Below, piece by piece: positions 33,547 through 42,087 of a stretch of DNA of 64,000 bases (position 1 is its first letter; every line of letters begins with the position of its first letter). Location of the stretch: the NCBI RefSeq assembly GCF_041022165.1, contig NZ_CP163302.1, positions 2,480,001-2,544,000 of the forward strand, given 5' to 3'. Source of the DNA: Sinomonas sp. P10A9 (GTDB lineage: Bacteria > Actinomycetota > Actinomycetes > Actinomycetales > Micrococcaceae). The position numbers and the translations under genes were made by a program. The notes below the pieces were generated by a model. It was not told where the DNA came from. It saw only the letters and a list, made by a program, of their open reading frames with translations, and did no database searches.

Positions 33547-34382
33547 AGCCCGAGAAGACGTTCCGCCACGCCCTCGCCCAGGCCCAGACAGGCGCCGGCC
33601 CCGAGGGCCCCAGCGCGCAGATCGGCCTGTGGGTCTGCTCGGGCAGTCCGCTGGTGGCCGAGATCATGGCCGGCTCCGGCGCGCAGTGGCTCCTCATCGA
33701 TGCCGAGCACAGCCCGAACTCGCTCGAGTCGGTCCTGGCCCAGCTGCACGCGGTGCACGGCTACCCGGTGCTGCCCATGGTCCGGCTGCCGTGGAACGAC
33801 ACGGTGCTGATCAAGCAGTACCTCGATCTGGGGGCCCAGAACCTCCTGATCCCCATGGTCAACGACGCCGAGCAGGCCCGTGCCGCCGTCGCGGGCGTGC
33901 GGTACCCGCCCCACGGCGTCCGCGGCGTCGGCTCCGCCCTCGCCCGCGCCGCCCGGTGGAACCGCATCCCGGACTACCTCGCGCGCGCGGACGAGACGAT
34001 CTCGCTCACGGTCCAGATCGAGACCGCCGAGGCGGTCGCCAAGGTCGAGGAGATCCTGGCGGTGGACGGGGTGGACGGGATCTTCATCGGCCCGTCCGAC
34101 CTCGCGGCGTCCATGGGACTCCTCGGCCAGCAGGAGCACCCCGAGGTGCGGGCCGCGGTTGAACGGTGCCTCGACGCCGCCCAGAAGGCCGGGAAACCCG
34201 CCGGCGTCAACGCGTTCGTCGAGTCGAGCGCGCGGCACTACATCGACCGCGGCGCGCGCTTCGTGCTCGTGGGCGCGGACGTGGCGATCCTCGCCCGCTC
34301 GAGCGAGGAGCTCGCCTCGCGTTTCGCGGCGCCGGGCGCGTCTTCCGCACAGGACGACGGCGAGCGGCCGGCCAGCTACTGA
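33531..34382 (+). CDS. hpaI: 4-Hydroxy-2-oxoheptanedioate aldolase
   Basis: Class II aldolase giving pyruvate and succinic semialdehyde, the last step of the pathway. 283 residues. HpcH/HpaI marks: QIGLWVCSGSPLVAEIMAGS, LIDAEHSPNSLESVLAQL (catalytic His), MVRLPWNDTVLIKQYLDLGA, the metal Glu in LTVQIETAEAV and Asp in GIFIGPSDLAASMG. ATG 33531 lies within the end of hpaH in another frame. Last gene of the operon; a hairpin follows. Confidence 0.94.
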   Translation: MPFRLEPEKTFRHALAQAQTGAGPEGPSAQIGLWVCSGSPLVAEIMAGSGAQWLLIDAEHSPNSLESVLAQLHAVHGYPVLPMVRLPWNDTVLIKQYLDLGAQNLLIPMVNDAEQARAAVAGVRYPPHGVRGVGSALARAARWNRIPDYLARADETISLTVQIETAEAVAKVEEILAVDGVDGIFIGPSDLAASMGLLGQQEHPEVRAAVERCLDAAQKAGKPAGVNAFVESSARHYIDRGARFVLVGADVAILARSSEELASRFAAPGASSAQDDGERPASY

Positions 34383-34406
34383 GGTCGCCTGCTGCGGTGA
34401 TCGAGT

Positions 34407-34444
34407 GCGGAGCGGAGCAGAAACCCCTCGGGTTTCCGCTCCGC
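34407..34444 (+). terminator. Hairpin after the hpa operon
   Basis: GCGGAGCGG, a 5-nt bulge and AAACCC pair with GGGTTTCCGCTCCGC (34430-34444) around a 3-4 nt loop. It lies 25 nt after the hpaI stop. Confidence 0.55.
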
Positions 34445-34507
34445 TTCGTCGTTTCGACTGCGCTCAACCACCGCGGGGCTGCGCTCACCCACCGCGGTCG
34501 CTGCAGG

Positions 34508-35134
34508 TCAACCACCTTCGCGGCGTCTGCCGACCAGCCGCCGCCAGAACGACGGCGGGCGAGCGGCGTCGTCGTGCGCCTCCTCTTCCGCGCGGGCTGC
34601 CGCCGCGACCGTGCGCCGCTCGTGCCAGGCGCGCACCTCGGCTTCGATGTCGCGCGTCTTCGTGATGACAGGCGGCCCGCCGAGGAGCTGGCGGCGCGCC
34701 TCGATGACGCGCCGGTTGAACGCCTCGAGGCTCTCGCGGATCTGGCCCTCGGTGTGGAGCGCGTCGAGCGTGGCCTCAAGCCGCTCGTCCTCCACCCTCA
34801 GGACCAGGGCCTCGGGGCCGAGTCCCGTGAGCTGCTCGCGCTGGATGAGGCCCTTGATCCACCAGTCGGGATCATTGGCGTTGTCGAGGTTCGGGATAGG
34901 CTTGCCGGCGTACTCGAGGTGGTCGAACTCGCCGCGCGCCATCGCGTCCCGGATGAGGTAGTCGGCCCGCCGGGCACTGTCGACCCGGCGACGCCTGCGG
35001 TTGAGCTCGTCCTCCCGCGCGATCTCCTCGGCTTCCTCGGGACCCTGCGCCACCCCGCCTGCCCGCAGCTCGGCCGCGTGCTCGAGCCTGCGTCTGAGCT
35101 CCTCCCCGCGTCGGCTGTCCGTGCCGTCCGTCAT
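34508..35134 (-). CDS. DUF1992 (DnaJ homologue, subfamily C member 28-like) protein
   Basis: 208 residues from ATG 35134 (GGAGG 7 nt upstream; the frame is open 20 codons further without a better site). The DUF1992 core is clear: RRADYLIRDAMARGEFDHLE, GKPIPNLDNANDPDWWIKGL and IQREQLTGLGPEALVLRVED. Strongly charged and helical, with no membrane segment and no J-domain. Function is not established for bacterial members. It lies between unrelated units on its own strand and converges with hpaI. Confidence 0.85.
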   Translation of the reverse strand: MTDGTDSRRGEELRRRLEHAAELRAGGVAQGPEEAEEIAREDELNRRRRRVDSARRADYLIRDAMARGEFDHLEYAGKPIPNLDNANDPDWWIKGLIQREQLTGLGPEALVLRVEDERLEATLDALHTEGQIRESLEAFNRRVIEARRQLLGGPPVITKTRDIEAEVRAWHERRTVAAAARAEEEAHDDAARPPSFWRRLVGRRREGG

Positions 35135-35292
35135 GTCGTCACCTCCATCGCTCCTCTCGTCGCGTGCGCGGCCCGGAACCGTAGGGTCCGCCACTGTACC
35201 GACGGGGCACGCAACACGCGCGCACCCGGAAGCGGCCGCAACGCCGGAAGCGACCTGCGGAGGCGGCGGTCACGCAAGCGGAGCACACAGAA

Positions 35293-35330
35293 CCGTGCCG
35301 TCACGTCCACGGTAGGACGTGACGGCACGG
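35293..35330. terminator. Hairpin with a 16-bp perfect stem
   Basis: CCGTGCCGTCACGTCC (35293-35308) and GGACGTGACGGCACGG (35315-35330) flank a 6-nt loop. It stands 70 nt after the stop of the minus-strand permease and likely ends that transcript. Confidence 0.65.
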
Positions 35331-35400
35331 TAGTCACGGGCGGGGCAGCAGCTGGGTCGCGCTCCGACGTCGGGAGCGCCCGCCAGACAGCGCCGAGGAG

Positions 35401-36924
35401 TCAGTCGTCGTCGCCGAGGTGGTGGGCCTTCCCCTCCTCGCCATGGCCGATGCGCGAGTACAGGGCCGGGTGCGTGCCACGGAGCCGGAGCGCCCAGACG
35501 ATCCCGATGACGCCTGGCAGTACCACGATCGCCGGAAGGACCCAGCTGAGGACGCTCGGCTCGGTGAGGCCGAGCAGAACGTCGAAGTTCGCCACGATGA
35601 GACCGAACACGACGGCGAGCGCGACGGCCCCGAGGCCTGGCGCCACGGTGGACGTCCAGATCCCGACGCTGGCGATGCGGCGCCGGCGGAAGAAGCCGAT
35701 CACGGCAGCGGAGACGATCGCCATGAGCAGCACGAGGCCCATGGCGCCGGCGTTCGTGAGCCACGTGAACATGGTCAGCACCGGGTACAGCGGGCCGAGG
35801 TCGGAGCCGTTCCCGGCGATGGCGAACGCGACAGTCACGACAACGGCGATGCCGGTCTGCACGAGCGAGCCGGCCTTGGGCGCGCCGTGGTGGCTCGTGG
35901 CCTCGAGCCAGCCGGGCAGGACACGCTCGCGGCCGAGCGAGAAGAAGTAGCGTGCAACGGCGTTGTGGAAGCTCACCAGCGCGGCGAAGAGGCTCGTGAT
36001 GAACAGCACCTGGGCGATGTCCGCGGCGATCTGGCCGACGTGGGACCCGAGGAAGGTGAAGACGAGGTCCGGGCCCTGCTGGCCAGCCTGGTCGGCAAGC
36101 TGCGAGGGGCCTACGCCCACGGCCATCGCCCACGAGGAGACCGCGTAGAACAGCGCGATGATGCCCACGGCGGTGTAGGTGGCGCGCGGGATCGTGCGGT
36201 GGGGGTCCTTGGCCTCTTCGCCGTAGATCGCGGCGGACTCGAAGCCCATGAAGGCCGCGACGCCGAATGAGAGCACGGCGCCGACGCCCGGGACGAACAG
36301 GCTCGACGGCGACAGGGGCTCGGCGGTGATGCCCTCGGGGGCGGCGGCGAACGCGGCAACGTCATACACGATCACCACGAGGAACTCGAGCGCCACGAGG
36401 ATGCCGAGCACCTTCGCCGAGAGGTCCACGCGATTGACGCCGAGGACCGCGACCACCGCGATGCACACGAGCACCGCCGCCCACCACGGGATGTCGATGC
36501 CGAAGCGTTCGGCAAGGAGCGAGGAGACCGTGAAGCCGAAGAGCCCGTAGATGCCCACCTGCATGAGGTTGTAGGCCATGAGCGCCACGAGCGAGACGCC
36601 CACGCCGGCGGGACGGGAGATGCCCTGCGCCGCGTAGGCGTAGAACGCGCCGGCGTTGGTCACGTGGCGGCTCATGGCGGCGTACCCGACGGCGAAGACC
36701 GCGAGGATGGCGCCGAGCACGAGGTAGGACAGCGGGACTCCGAGCAGGCCGGTCACGGCGAACGTCGTCGTCACGCCTCCGGCCAGGACGGTCAGCGGAG
36801 CGGACGCCGCGATGATCATGAGGGTCACCGACGCGACGCCGAGGCGGCGCTGGCGCCCGTGGGGGGCGGCCTGGGCCACTGCTCCCTCCTTCGCCGTGCG
36901 CTGCGCGCTTGTCGAGGTGCTCAT
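35401..36924 (-). CDS. APC-family permease, probably for the amine or a related amino acid
   Basis: 507 residues with 12 predicted helices. It begins MSTSTSAQRTAKEGAVAQAA; helix 1 holds LMIIAASAPLTVLAGGVTTTF, and GAVLSFGVAAFMGFESAAIYG with EEAKDPHRTIPRA marks the APA-type branch of the superfamily. GGAGG lies 4 nt before the ATG. It follows the copper amine oxidase gene on the same strand after a 271-bp gap with its own hairpin, so it may have its own promoter. Uptake of phenylethylamine, tyramine or dopamine is inferred from context. Confidence 0.86.
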   Translation of the reverse strand: MSTSTSAQRTAKEGAVAQAAPHGRQRRLGVASVTLMIIAASAPLTVLAGGVTTTFAVTGLLGVPLSYLVLGAILAVFAVGYAAMSRHVTNAGAFYAYAAQGISRPAGVGVSLVALMAYNLMQVGIYGLFGFTVSSLLAERFGIDIPWWAAVLVCIAVVAVLGVNRVDLSAKVLGILVALEFLVVIVYDVAAFAAAPEGITAEPLSPSSLFVPGVGAVLSFGVAAFMGFESAAIYGEEAKDPHRTIPRATYTAVGIIALFYAVSSWAMAVGVGPSQLADQAGQQGPDLVFTFLGSHVGQIAADIAQVLFITSLFAALVSFHNAVARYFFSLGRERVLPGWLEATSHHGAPKAGSLVQTGIAVVVTVAFAIAGNGSDLGPLYPVLTMFTWLTNAGAMGLVLLMAIVSAAVIGFFRRRRIASVGIWTSTVAPGLGAVALAVVFGLIVANFDVLLGLTEPSVLSWVLPAIVVLPGVIGIVWALRLRGTHPALYSRIGHGEEGKAHHLGDDD

Positions 36925-37020
36925 GGTTCCTCCAAGTATGTCGGGGGGGTTCTGGGAGCGGCCGGGGAGCGGATGCCGCCGGGGGTGCATCGGGAGCAGT
37001 GCGGTGGCCGCAGAACCATC

Positions 37021-37035
37021 GTGCTGCAGCAGCAC
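37021..37035. promoter_or_regulatory. 15-bp palindrome upstream of the permease
   Basis: GTGCTGC-A-GCAGCAC, perfect 7-bp arms, 97 bp before the permease start. A possible operator; the binding protein is unknown. Confidence 0.3.
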
Positions 37036-37117
37036 ACGGTGTGACTTGTCGCACAGCGAACGGTTGTTGTCCACGCGAGCTGGAGCGGCGCAGCGCGCCG
37101 CACGCCGGACCCGGAGG

Positions 37118-37161
37118 ACGACGGCGCGCGCCCACCGCGGGAGGCGAGCGCGCGCCGTCGT
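37118..37161 (-). terminator. Hairpin after the amine oxidase gene
   Basis: ACGACGGCGCGCGC (37118-37131) and GCGCGCGCCGTCGT (37148-37161) form a 14-bp perfect stem 35 nt after the amine oxidase stop, separating it from the permease. Confidence 0.6.
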
Positions 37162-37195
37162 GCGCGTGGCGGGGCCTGCCCGCAGCACGAACGGG

Positions 37196-39238
37196 CTACA
37201 TGTGGCAGTGGCCGCCGGATACCGGCGCGGGAACATCGAGGACCGGACTGCGGTCGAAGAAGCCCTCGGGGCGGATCTTGAAGCCCACGTGGTCCACGGG
37301 CATGATGGGCCAGTCCTCGGGACGCGGGAAGTGCGTGAGCCCGAACGTGTGCCACACGACGAGGTCGGTCCCGTCGATGTCGCGGTCCTGCGCCTGATAG
37401 GCCGGCAGGCCCGCGCCGCCCGGGTGCTGGTTGACGAAGTCTCCCGTCGGGTACCGCTCGGCCTCGTCGTACTGGGTGACCCAGAGGGCCTTCGTAGCGA
37501 ACGCCGCGCGGCCCGCGACCGACGACGCGGGGTCGGCAAGGAGGGTCGGCTGACCTTGGGAATGGATCTTGTACGCGACCGGCTCGCCGAGCCGGTTGAG
37601 GGAGGACGGGTTCGAGACGACCCACGATCGGCCGAGCGCAGGTTCGGCGTCGCGTGCGGCCTCCAACTCGCGGGCCAGAACGGTGCGCTTGCGCGTGAAC
37701 GCGTTGCCGCGCTCGTTCCCGGGGCCCATCGGCACGCGCACGGCGTCCTCCTCCTCGACGCGGTTCGGGCCGCCGTCGAGCGCGAAATCGAGGCGTGCGC
37801 TGAAGAGGTGCTGGTGGAACGGCGCACCGAGCCCCGGCGCCATCTCGGACGAGTACGGGTAGTCCTTGGACGGCTGGGCGCTCGTGAACACGACGCCGGT
37901 GGCCTTGGCCTCGAACTCGATCGTGCCGTCGAGGTAGAGGTACCAGTAGAAGCCGTAGTCGTAGTTGCCGATCGTGGTGAAGAAGCTGATGACGAGACGG
38001 CGGTTGCGCCGCACATAGTTGACCCCGCTCCACAGGTCCGAGTGCTTGGACAGGATGGACCAGTCCTCCTCGTGCATGCAGATGCCGTTCGCGATGGTCC
38101 GGGGCCTGCCGAACGCGTCGCTCACCACGGGGCTGAGGTAGGTGATCTCGCCGAGGCAGTCGCAGCCCAGCTCGAGGGAGTTGGCGAACTGGCCCACGAG
38201 GTACTCGCCGGTGTCGAAGTAGTTCTGCCACGAGCGCACCGGGGACGGGTCGCCGTACGGCACGACCATCTCCGCGATCGAGGCACGGTCCAGGATCCGA
38301 CGACGGCGCGCGGGGCGGGGATCGCCCGGCTCTCCTGTGCCCTGTCCTGTGCTCTGCCCTGCGCCCTGTCCCGTGCTCTGTCCTGCGGACGCATCGTCGA
38401 AGGCGATGTTGTGCAGCACAAGGCCCTCGCGCACATCGAAGCCGACGTCGAGGCTCCAGCGCTCCCACTCGACATGGTTGCCGCCCATGACCGTGAAGCT
38501 CGGTCCCTCGGCCTGGATGATCTCGATGGGCTTCTGGGTGGTACGGATCGGCCCGGTCAGCTCGGGGTCGGTGAAGTTGCCGTGCTCGGCCGGGACCGGG
38601 ACCACGCCGAAGTCGAGCACCTGGTCCACGCTGCGGTTCACGACGTCGACGTACGCGACGAGGCCGTCCACGGGGTGTGCCCACGGGCTGTCAGTCTCGT
38701 GCTCCTGCACGAACGCGAGGCCGCGCAGGATCCGGCGGCCCTTCTCCTCGGGGTAGTCGAAGACGCCGGCCGACAGCGGTGCGACCCGTACCGTGGAGAC
38801 CGCGAGGCCGCGTGCCTCGAGGGCGGCGAGCCAGCGCGGATCGGCGTTGAGGATCTCCTCGACGGCCTCGAACTCCTCCTCGAGGACGGGCAGCTCGCCC
38901 GACACCGCGGTGTCGAGCTCGACGTCCGAGTCCACCTCGCCGCGCGTCACCGAAAGGGTGACGTCGTGCGGCGCAGCACCGGCGACGTCGTGCAGGAACG
39001 CGCGGAAGCGGCGGTCGATGCCCTCGTGATCCCCTCCCCGGCCGCGGGGCGGGTCGACGAGGCCGAGATACGCGATGCGCGTTGTCTCGTGCCACAGGCC
39101 GGCGCGCTCAAGGATGCCGCGCGCGGCCGAGACCTCGGCGGCCGTCGCGAGGGCATACTGGCCCGCGGCCTGAGCCTCCGGCTCGACGCCTTCAGCCTCG
39201 TGGCACGCGTGGTCGTGGATGGTGGTCTCCGTGCTCAT
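37196..39238 (-). CDS. Copper amine oxidase (phenylethylamine/tyramine type)
   Basis: Oxidises primary arylalkyl amines to aldehydes with release of ammonia and hydrogen peroxide, using Cu and the self-made cofactor TPQ. 680 residues. Compared with the Arthrobacter globiformis enzyme all key residues are shifted by 44: TPQ precursor Tyr426 in [10 protein letters not shown], catalytic base Asp342 in NYFDTGEY, and Cu ligands His475, His477 and His636. The end GGHCHM is also typical. A low-complexity insert of about 30 residues (283-313, GQSTGQGA units) splits the protein before the conserved [20 protein letters not shown] stands 6 nt before ATG 39238. Confidence 0.96.
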   Translation of the reverse strand: MSTETTIHDHACHEAEGVEPEAQAAGQYALATAAEVSAARGILERAGLWHETTRIAYLGLVDPPRGRGGDHEGIDRRFRAFLHDVAGAAPHDVTLSVTRGEVDSDVELDTAVSGELPVLEEEFEAVEEILNADPRWLAALEARGLAVSTVRVAPLSAGVFDYPEEKGRRILRGLAFVQEHETDSPWAHPVDGLVAYVDVVNRSVDQVLDFGVVPVPAEHGNFTDPELTGPIRTTQKPIEIIQAEGPSFTVMGGNHVEWERWSLDVGFDVREGLVLHNIAFDDASAGQSTGQGAGQSTGQGTGEPGDPRPARRRRILDRASIAEMVVPYGDPSPVRSWQNYFDTGEYLVGQFANSLELGCDCLGEITYLSPVVSDAFGRPRTIANGICMHEEDWSILSKHSDLWSGVNYVRRNRRLVISFFTTIGNYDYGFYWYLYLDGTIEFEAKATGVVFTSAQPSKDYPYSSEMAPGLGAPFHQHLFSARLDFALDGGPNRVEEEDAVRVPMGPGNERGNAFTRKRTVLARELEAARDAEPALGRSWVVSNPSSLNRLGEPVAYKIHSQGQPTLLADPASSVAGRAAFATKALWVTQYDEAERYPTGDFVNQHPGGAGLPAYQAQDRDIDGTDLVVWHTFGLTHFPRPEDWPIMPVDHVGFKIRPEGFFDRSPVLDVPAPVSGGHCHM
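38340..38387. repeat. 24-bp tandem repeat inside the amine oxidase gene
   Basis: Two copies of a 24-bp unit (38340-38363 and 38364-38387) differ at two bases and keep the frame. On the minus strand each codes for AGQSTGQG. Confidence 0.8.
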
Positions 39239-39269
39239 GGCGATCTCCTGGGGTAGGCGAAGGAGTTTT

Positions 39270-39287
39270 TTCTATAGACGTAGAGAA
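39270..39287. promoter_or_regulatory. Candidate TetR operator between amine oxidase and tetR
   Basis: TTCT-A-TA-GACG-TA-G-AGAA forms an 18-bp interrupted dyad. A related half, GTAGAAAA, recurs at about 39318-39325 near the tetR ribosome site. The 104-bp spacer is strongly A+T-rich for this genome, as expected of a divergent promoter. Confidence 0.45.
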
Positions 39288-39342
39288 TAACGAACTGTAA
39301 GCTGAATCACAACGGTTGTAGAAAAAAGAGGTGGGAGGGCAG

Positions 39343-39966
39343 ATGCCGAAGATCGTCGACCACGACCAGAGGCGACTCGAGCTCGTCGACGCCACGTGGC
39401 GGGTCATCGCGGAGCGCGGGATCGACGCCGCGACGATGCGCGAGATCGCGGCGGAGGCAGGCTTCGCGAACGGCGCCCTCAAGCCCTACTTCGACTCGAA
39501 GGACCGACTGCTGGACTTCGCCTTCGAGCACGTCTTCGCCCAGACCAACCGGCGCATGGACGGTGCCACCGCCGGGCTGTCCGGCCGTGACGCGCTGCGG
39601 GCCTACTGTCACGAGATCCTGCCGCTCGACGAGGAGCGCCTCGCCGAGGCTCGCGTGGCCATCGCCTTCTGGAACAAGGCTTTGCGCGATCCTGCGAAGG
39701 CCGCGCTGCACGAGCGGTCCATGGACCAGTGGCGCTCGGCCCTCGCCGGCCTCCTGCGCGAGGCGGGCTTCACCGGGTCGCAGGCGCACGACGCCGCCGG
39801 GCAGGGATCCGCGGCGGAACTCACCGCGGCGGTCGGCGCCGTCATGGACCTCGTGCTCGGTGCCCAGATCACGGCCACGCTCTCCCCCGGCCACCACGGC
39901 ACGGGCCAGCTCGTTGCCCAGCTGGACTGCCTCCTCGACGGCCTCCTGGCCGGGGTGGCAGCATGA
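39343..39966 (+). CDS. TetR-family transcriptional regulator
   Basis: 207 residues from ATG 39343 (GGAGG 4 nt upstream; an earlier GTG at 39331 overlaps that site). N-terminal helix-turn-helix: DATWRVIAERGIDAATMREIAAEAGF followed by ANGALKPYFDSKDRLLDFAFEHVF. The C-terminal ligand domain resembles the BetI-like group. It is divergent from the amine oxidase gene and overlaps the AraC gene by 4 bp. It likely represses one or both directions until an amine or aldehyde is bound (inference). Confidence 0.9.
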   Translation: MPKIVDHDQRRLELVDATWRVIAERGIDAATMREIAAEAGFANGALKPYFDSKDRLLDFAFEHVFAQTNRRMDGATAGLSGRDALRAYCHEILPLDEERLAEARVAIAFWNKALRDPAKAALHERSMDQWRSALAGLLREAGFTGSQAHDAAGQGSAAELTAAVGAVMDLVLGAQITATLSPGHHGTGQLVAQLDCLLDGLLAGVAA

Positions 39967-40925
39967 GCGCTATCCAGACTGCCGAGGGCCTCGAGGTCAC
40001 GCTCGCCCACGACTTCGACTCGTGGCGGCGCGCGGTCTCGGCCTCCTTCGTCCCGCTCCACGTCGAGGCCGACCGTCGGTCGGGGTTCGAGGGCAGCATG
40101 CGCGGCAGGCATCTGGCCTCGCGGGACCTGAGCATGATCGAGGTCGCGGCGAGCAGTCACACGGTGCTGCGCACGAGCGAGCTCGTCGCCGCGTCGGAGC
40201 GCAAGTACTTCAAGCTGAGCATCCAGCTCGCGGGAACGGGGCTCCTCCTGCAGGACGGCCGCGAGGCGGTCCTCACGCCCGGCAACCTCGCCGTCTACTC
40301 CACGGACCGGCCGTACACGCTCGCGTTCGACGGCGACTTCCGCTCGCTCGTGCTCATGTTCCCCCACGCGGCCCTCGACCTCCCTCCGGACGCCATGGCC
40401 CAGATCACGGCCACGTCCATGAGCGGCTCCGACGGCCTCGGGGCGCTCGTGGCTCCCTTCCTCGTGCGGCTGTCGGAGAATCTGGCCGCCGTGGCCGGCC
40501 CCAACGGTTCACGGCTCATCAACAACGCGCTCGACCTCGTCACGACGCTGTTCAACGGAGAGCTCGACCTCCGCTCGGCCGCCTCCCGCGATCCGCACCA
40601 GATGCTGCTCGCGCGGATCCACGACTACATCGAGGTCCACCTGCCCGATCAGGCCCTCTCCCCCGGCTCCATCGCGGCGGCACACTTCATCTCGACCCGC
40701 CACCTCCACGACCTCTTCCGGGAGCTCGGGACCACCGTCTCGGCGTCCATCCGCGAGCGCCGGCTCGAGCGCTGCCGGCGCGACCTCCGCGACCCGGTGC
40801 TGGCCGACCGGCCGGTCACTGCCATCGCCGCACGCTGGGGATTCACCGACTCGGCGCACTTCTCCCGGATCTTCCGGGCCGCCTACGGCCTTCCTCCGAC
40901 CTCCTACCGGGCGGCGGTAGGTTGA
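39963..40925 (+). CDS. AraC-family regulator (FeaR-like)
   Basis: 320 residues; ATG 39963 shares ATGA with the tetR stop. The N-terminal half (about 40-190) is the AraC-binding-like sensor region seen in FeaR/NahR-type activators (KLSIQLAGTGLLLQDGREAV). The C-terminal pair of helix-turn-helix units is at 210-320: SPGSIAAAHFISTRHLHDLF and VTAIAARWGFTDSAHFSRIF ending FRAAYGLPPTSYR. FeaR activates phenylethylamine oxidation in E. coli, so an activator role for the amine oxidase is a reasonable inference. Confidence 0.88.
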   Translation: MSAIQTAEGLEVTLAHDFDSWRRAVSASFVPLHVEADRRSGFEGSMRGRHLASRDLSMIEVAASSHTVLRTSELVAASERKYFKLSIQLAGTGLLLQDGREAVLTPGNLAVYSTDRPYTLAFDGDFRSLVLMFPHAALDLPPDAMAQITATSMSGSDGLGALVAPFLVRLSENLAAVAGPNGSRLINNALDLVTTLFNGELDLRSAASRDPHQMLLARIHDYIEVHLPDQALSPGSIAAAHFISTRHLHDLFRELGTTVSASIRERRLERCRRDLRDPVLADRPVTAIAARWGFTDSAHFSRIFRAAYGLPPTSYRAAVG

Positions 40926-40970
40926 TCGTCTCTGGAGCCTGAACCTTTCCCGCGAGGCACCGCCCGCAGC

Positions 40971-40976
40971 TAGCAT
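40971..40976 (+). promoter_or_regulatory. -10 box, leaderless start of the hydrolase gene
   Basis: TAGCAT, 7 nt before ATG 40984, with no ribosome site between them. Confidence 0.45.
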
Positions 40977-40983
40977 CGACTCC

Positions 40984-42036
40984 ATGGCGCGGATCCGTAC
41001 GGGAGACGAGGCGCGGGGCTGGGTTCCGGATGGTCTCGGAGACGGCTTCGAGCAGCTGACGCTCGCGGGTCACGACGGCGAGCCCGCCACCCTCGTGCGG
41101 TACCGGGGGGCGTCGAGACGGTGGTGGCGCAAGCCGGCCATCGGCACGGACGTGCTGTACGTGCACGGATGGAGCGACTACTTCTTCCAGCGCCCGCTTG
41201 CCGAGTTCTGGCACCGAGCCGGGGCCCGCTTCTATGCCCTTGACCTGCACGGCTTCGGTCGGAGCCTCCGCCCCGGCAAGGTACCCGGCGACGCCTCGAG
41301 CCTGACCGACTTCGATGCCGACATTGCCTCCGCCCTGACGGCCATGGGACAACCGACGCACGACGACGCGGCCTCCTCGCGCGCGCCGCGGCGTCGGCTG
41401 CTCCTGCTCGGCCACTCGACGGGAGGGCTCATCCTGAGCCTCTGGACCGCGCGGCACCCCGAGTCGGTCGACGCCGTTGTCCTCAACAGCCCGTGGCTCG
41501 AATTCCAGGCATCCGAGATCGCCCGCCGCGCCATGGCCCCCCTTCTTGAGGCCCATGCGAGGCTCCTGCCCCACCGTGCGCTGCCGGGCATCGATTCGGG
41601 CAACTACGCGCGGACCATCTCTGCAGAGCTCGGCGGCGAATGGACGTACAACGCGCTCTGGCGGCCGGCGAAGGCCTTCCAGCTCCCTCCCGGATTCCTC
41701 GCTGCGGTCTTCGTCGGCCAGGATCAGGTGGCCCAAGGGCTCAGGCTCGAGCTCCCGGTGCTGGTGCTCCTCTCGGACAAGAGCTACCTGTCCCCGCAGT
41801 GGCGCGACGACGCGGCGTCGGCCGACGTGGCGATCAACGTCGACAGGGTGGCCCACCGCGCGCTCTCACTGGGCGAGAACGTCACTATCGTGCGGGTACC
41901 CGGCGCGATGCATGACATCTTCCTCTCGCCCGCACCCATCCGGCGCCGCGCCTACGCCCGCATGGCCGCGTGGACGGCGGGCGCGCTGCGCCTCGGGGGC
42001 CCGGACGCCTGGGCCGAGCGCGTCGACGGGCTGTAG
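40984..42036 (+). CDS. Alpha/beta hydrolase (monoglyceride-lipase-like)
   Basis: 350 residues of the serine-hydrolase type (Hydrolase_4). VLYVHGWSDYFFQRPLAEFW contains the oxyanion segment, LLGHSTGGLI the nucleophile Ser, and VPGAMHDIFLSPAP the catalytic His; the acid is probably in LVLLSDKSYLSP. No signal peptide. The stretch GSGNYARTI-like (DSGNYARTISAELGGEWTYN) is shared with predicted lysophospholipases. The start rests on a leaderless -10 box. The substrate is unknown. Confidence 0.85.
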   Translation: MARIRTGDEARGWVPDGLGDGFEQLTLAGHDGEPATLVRYRGASRRWWRKPAIGTDVLYVHGWSDYFFQRPLAEFWHRAGARFYALDLHGFGRSLRPGKVPGDASSLTDFDADIASALTAMGQPTHDDAASSRAPRRRLLLLGHSTGGLILSLWTARHPESVDAVVLNSPWLEFQASEIARRAMAPLLEAHARLLPHRALPGIDSGNYARTISAELGGEWTYNALWRPAKAFQLPPGFLAAVFVGQDQVAQGLRLELPVLVLLSDKSYLSPQWRDDAASADVAINVDRVAHRALSLGENVTIVRVPGAMHDIFLSPAPIRRRAYARMAAWTAGALRLGGPDAWAERVDGL

Positions 42037-42087
42037 GCGCGGCGGCCCGCGCGGAGCCAAGCCGTCCTGAGGACCCCGCGGGTCCGC

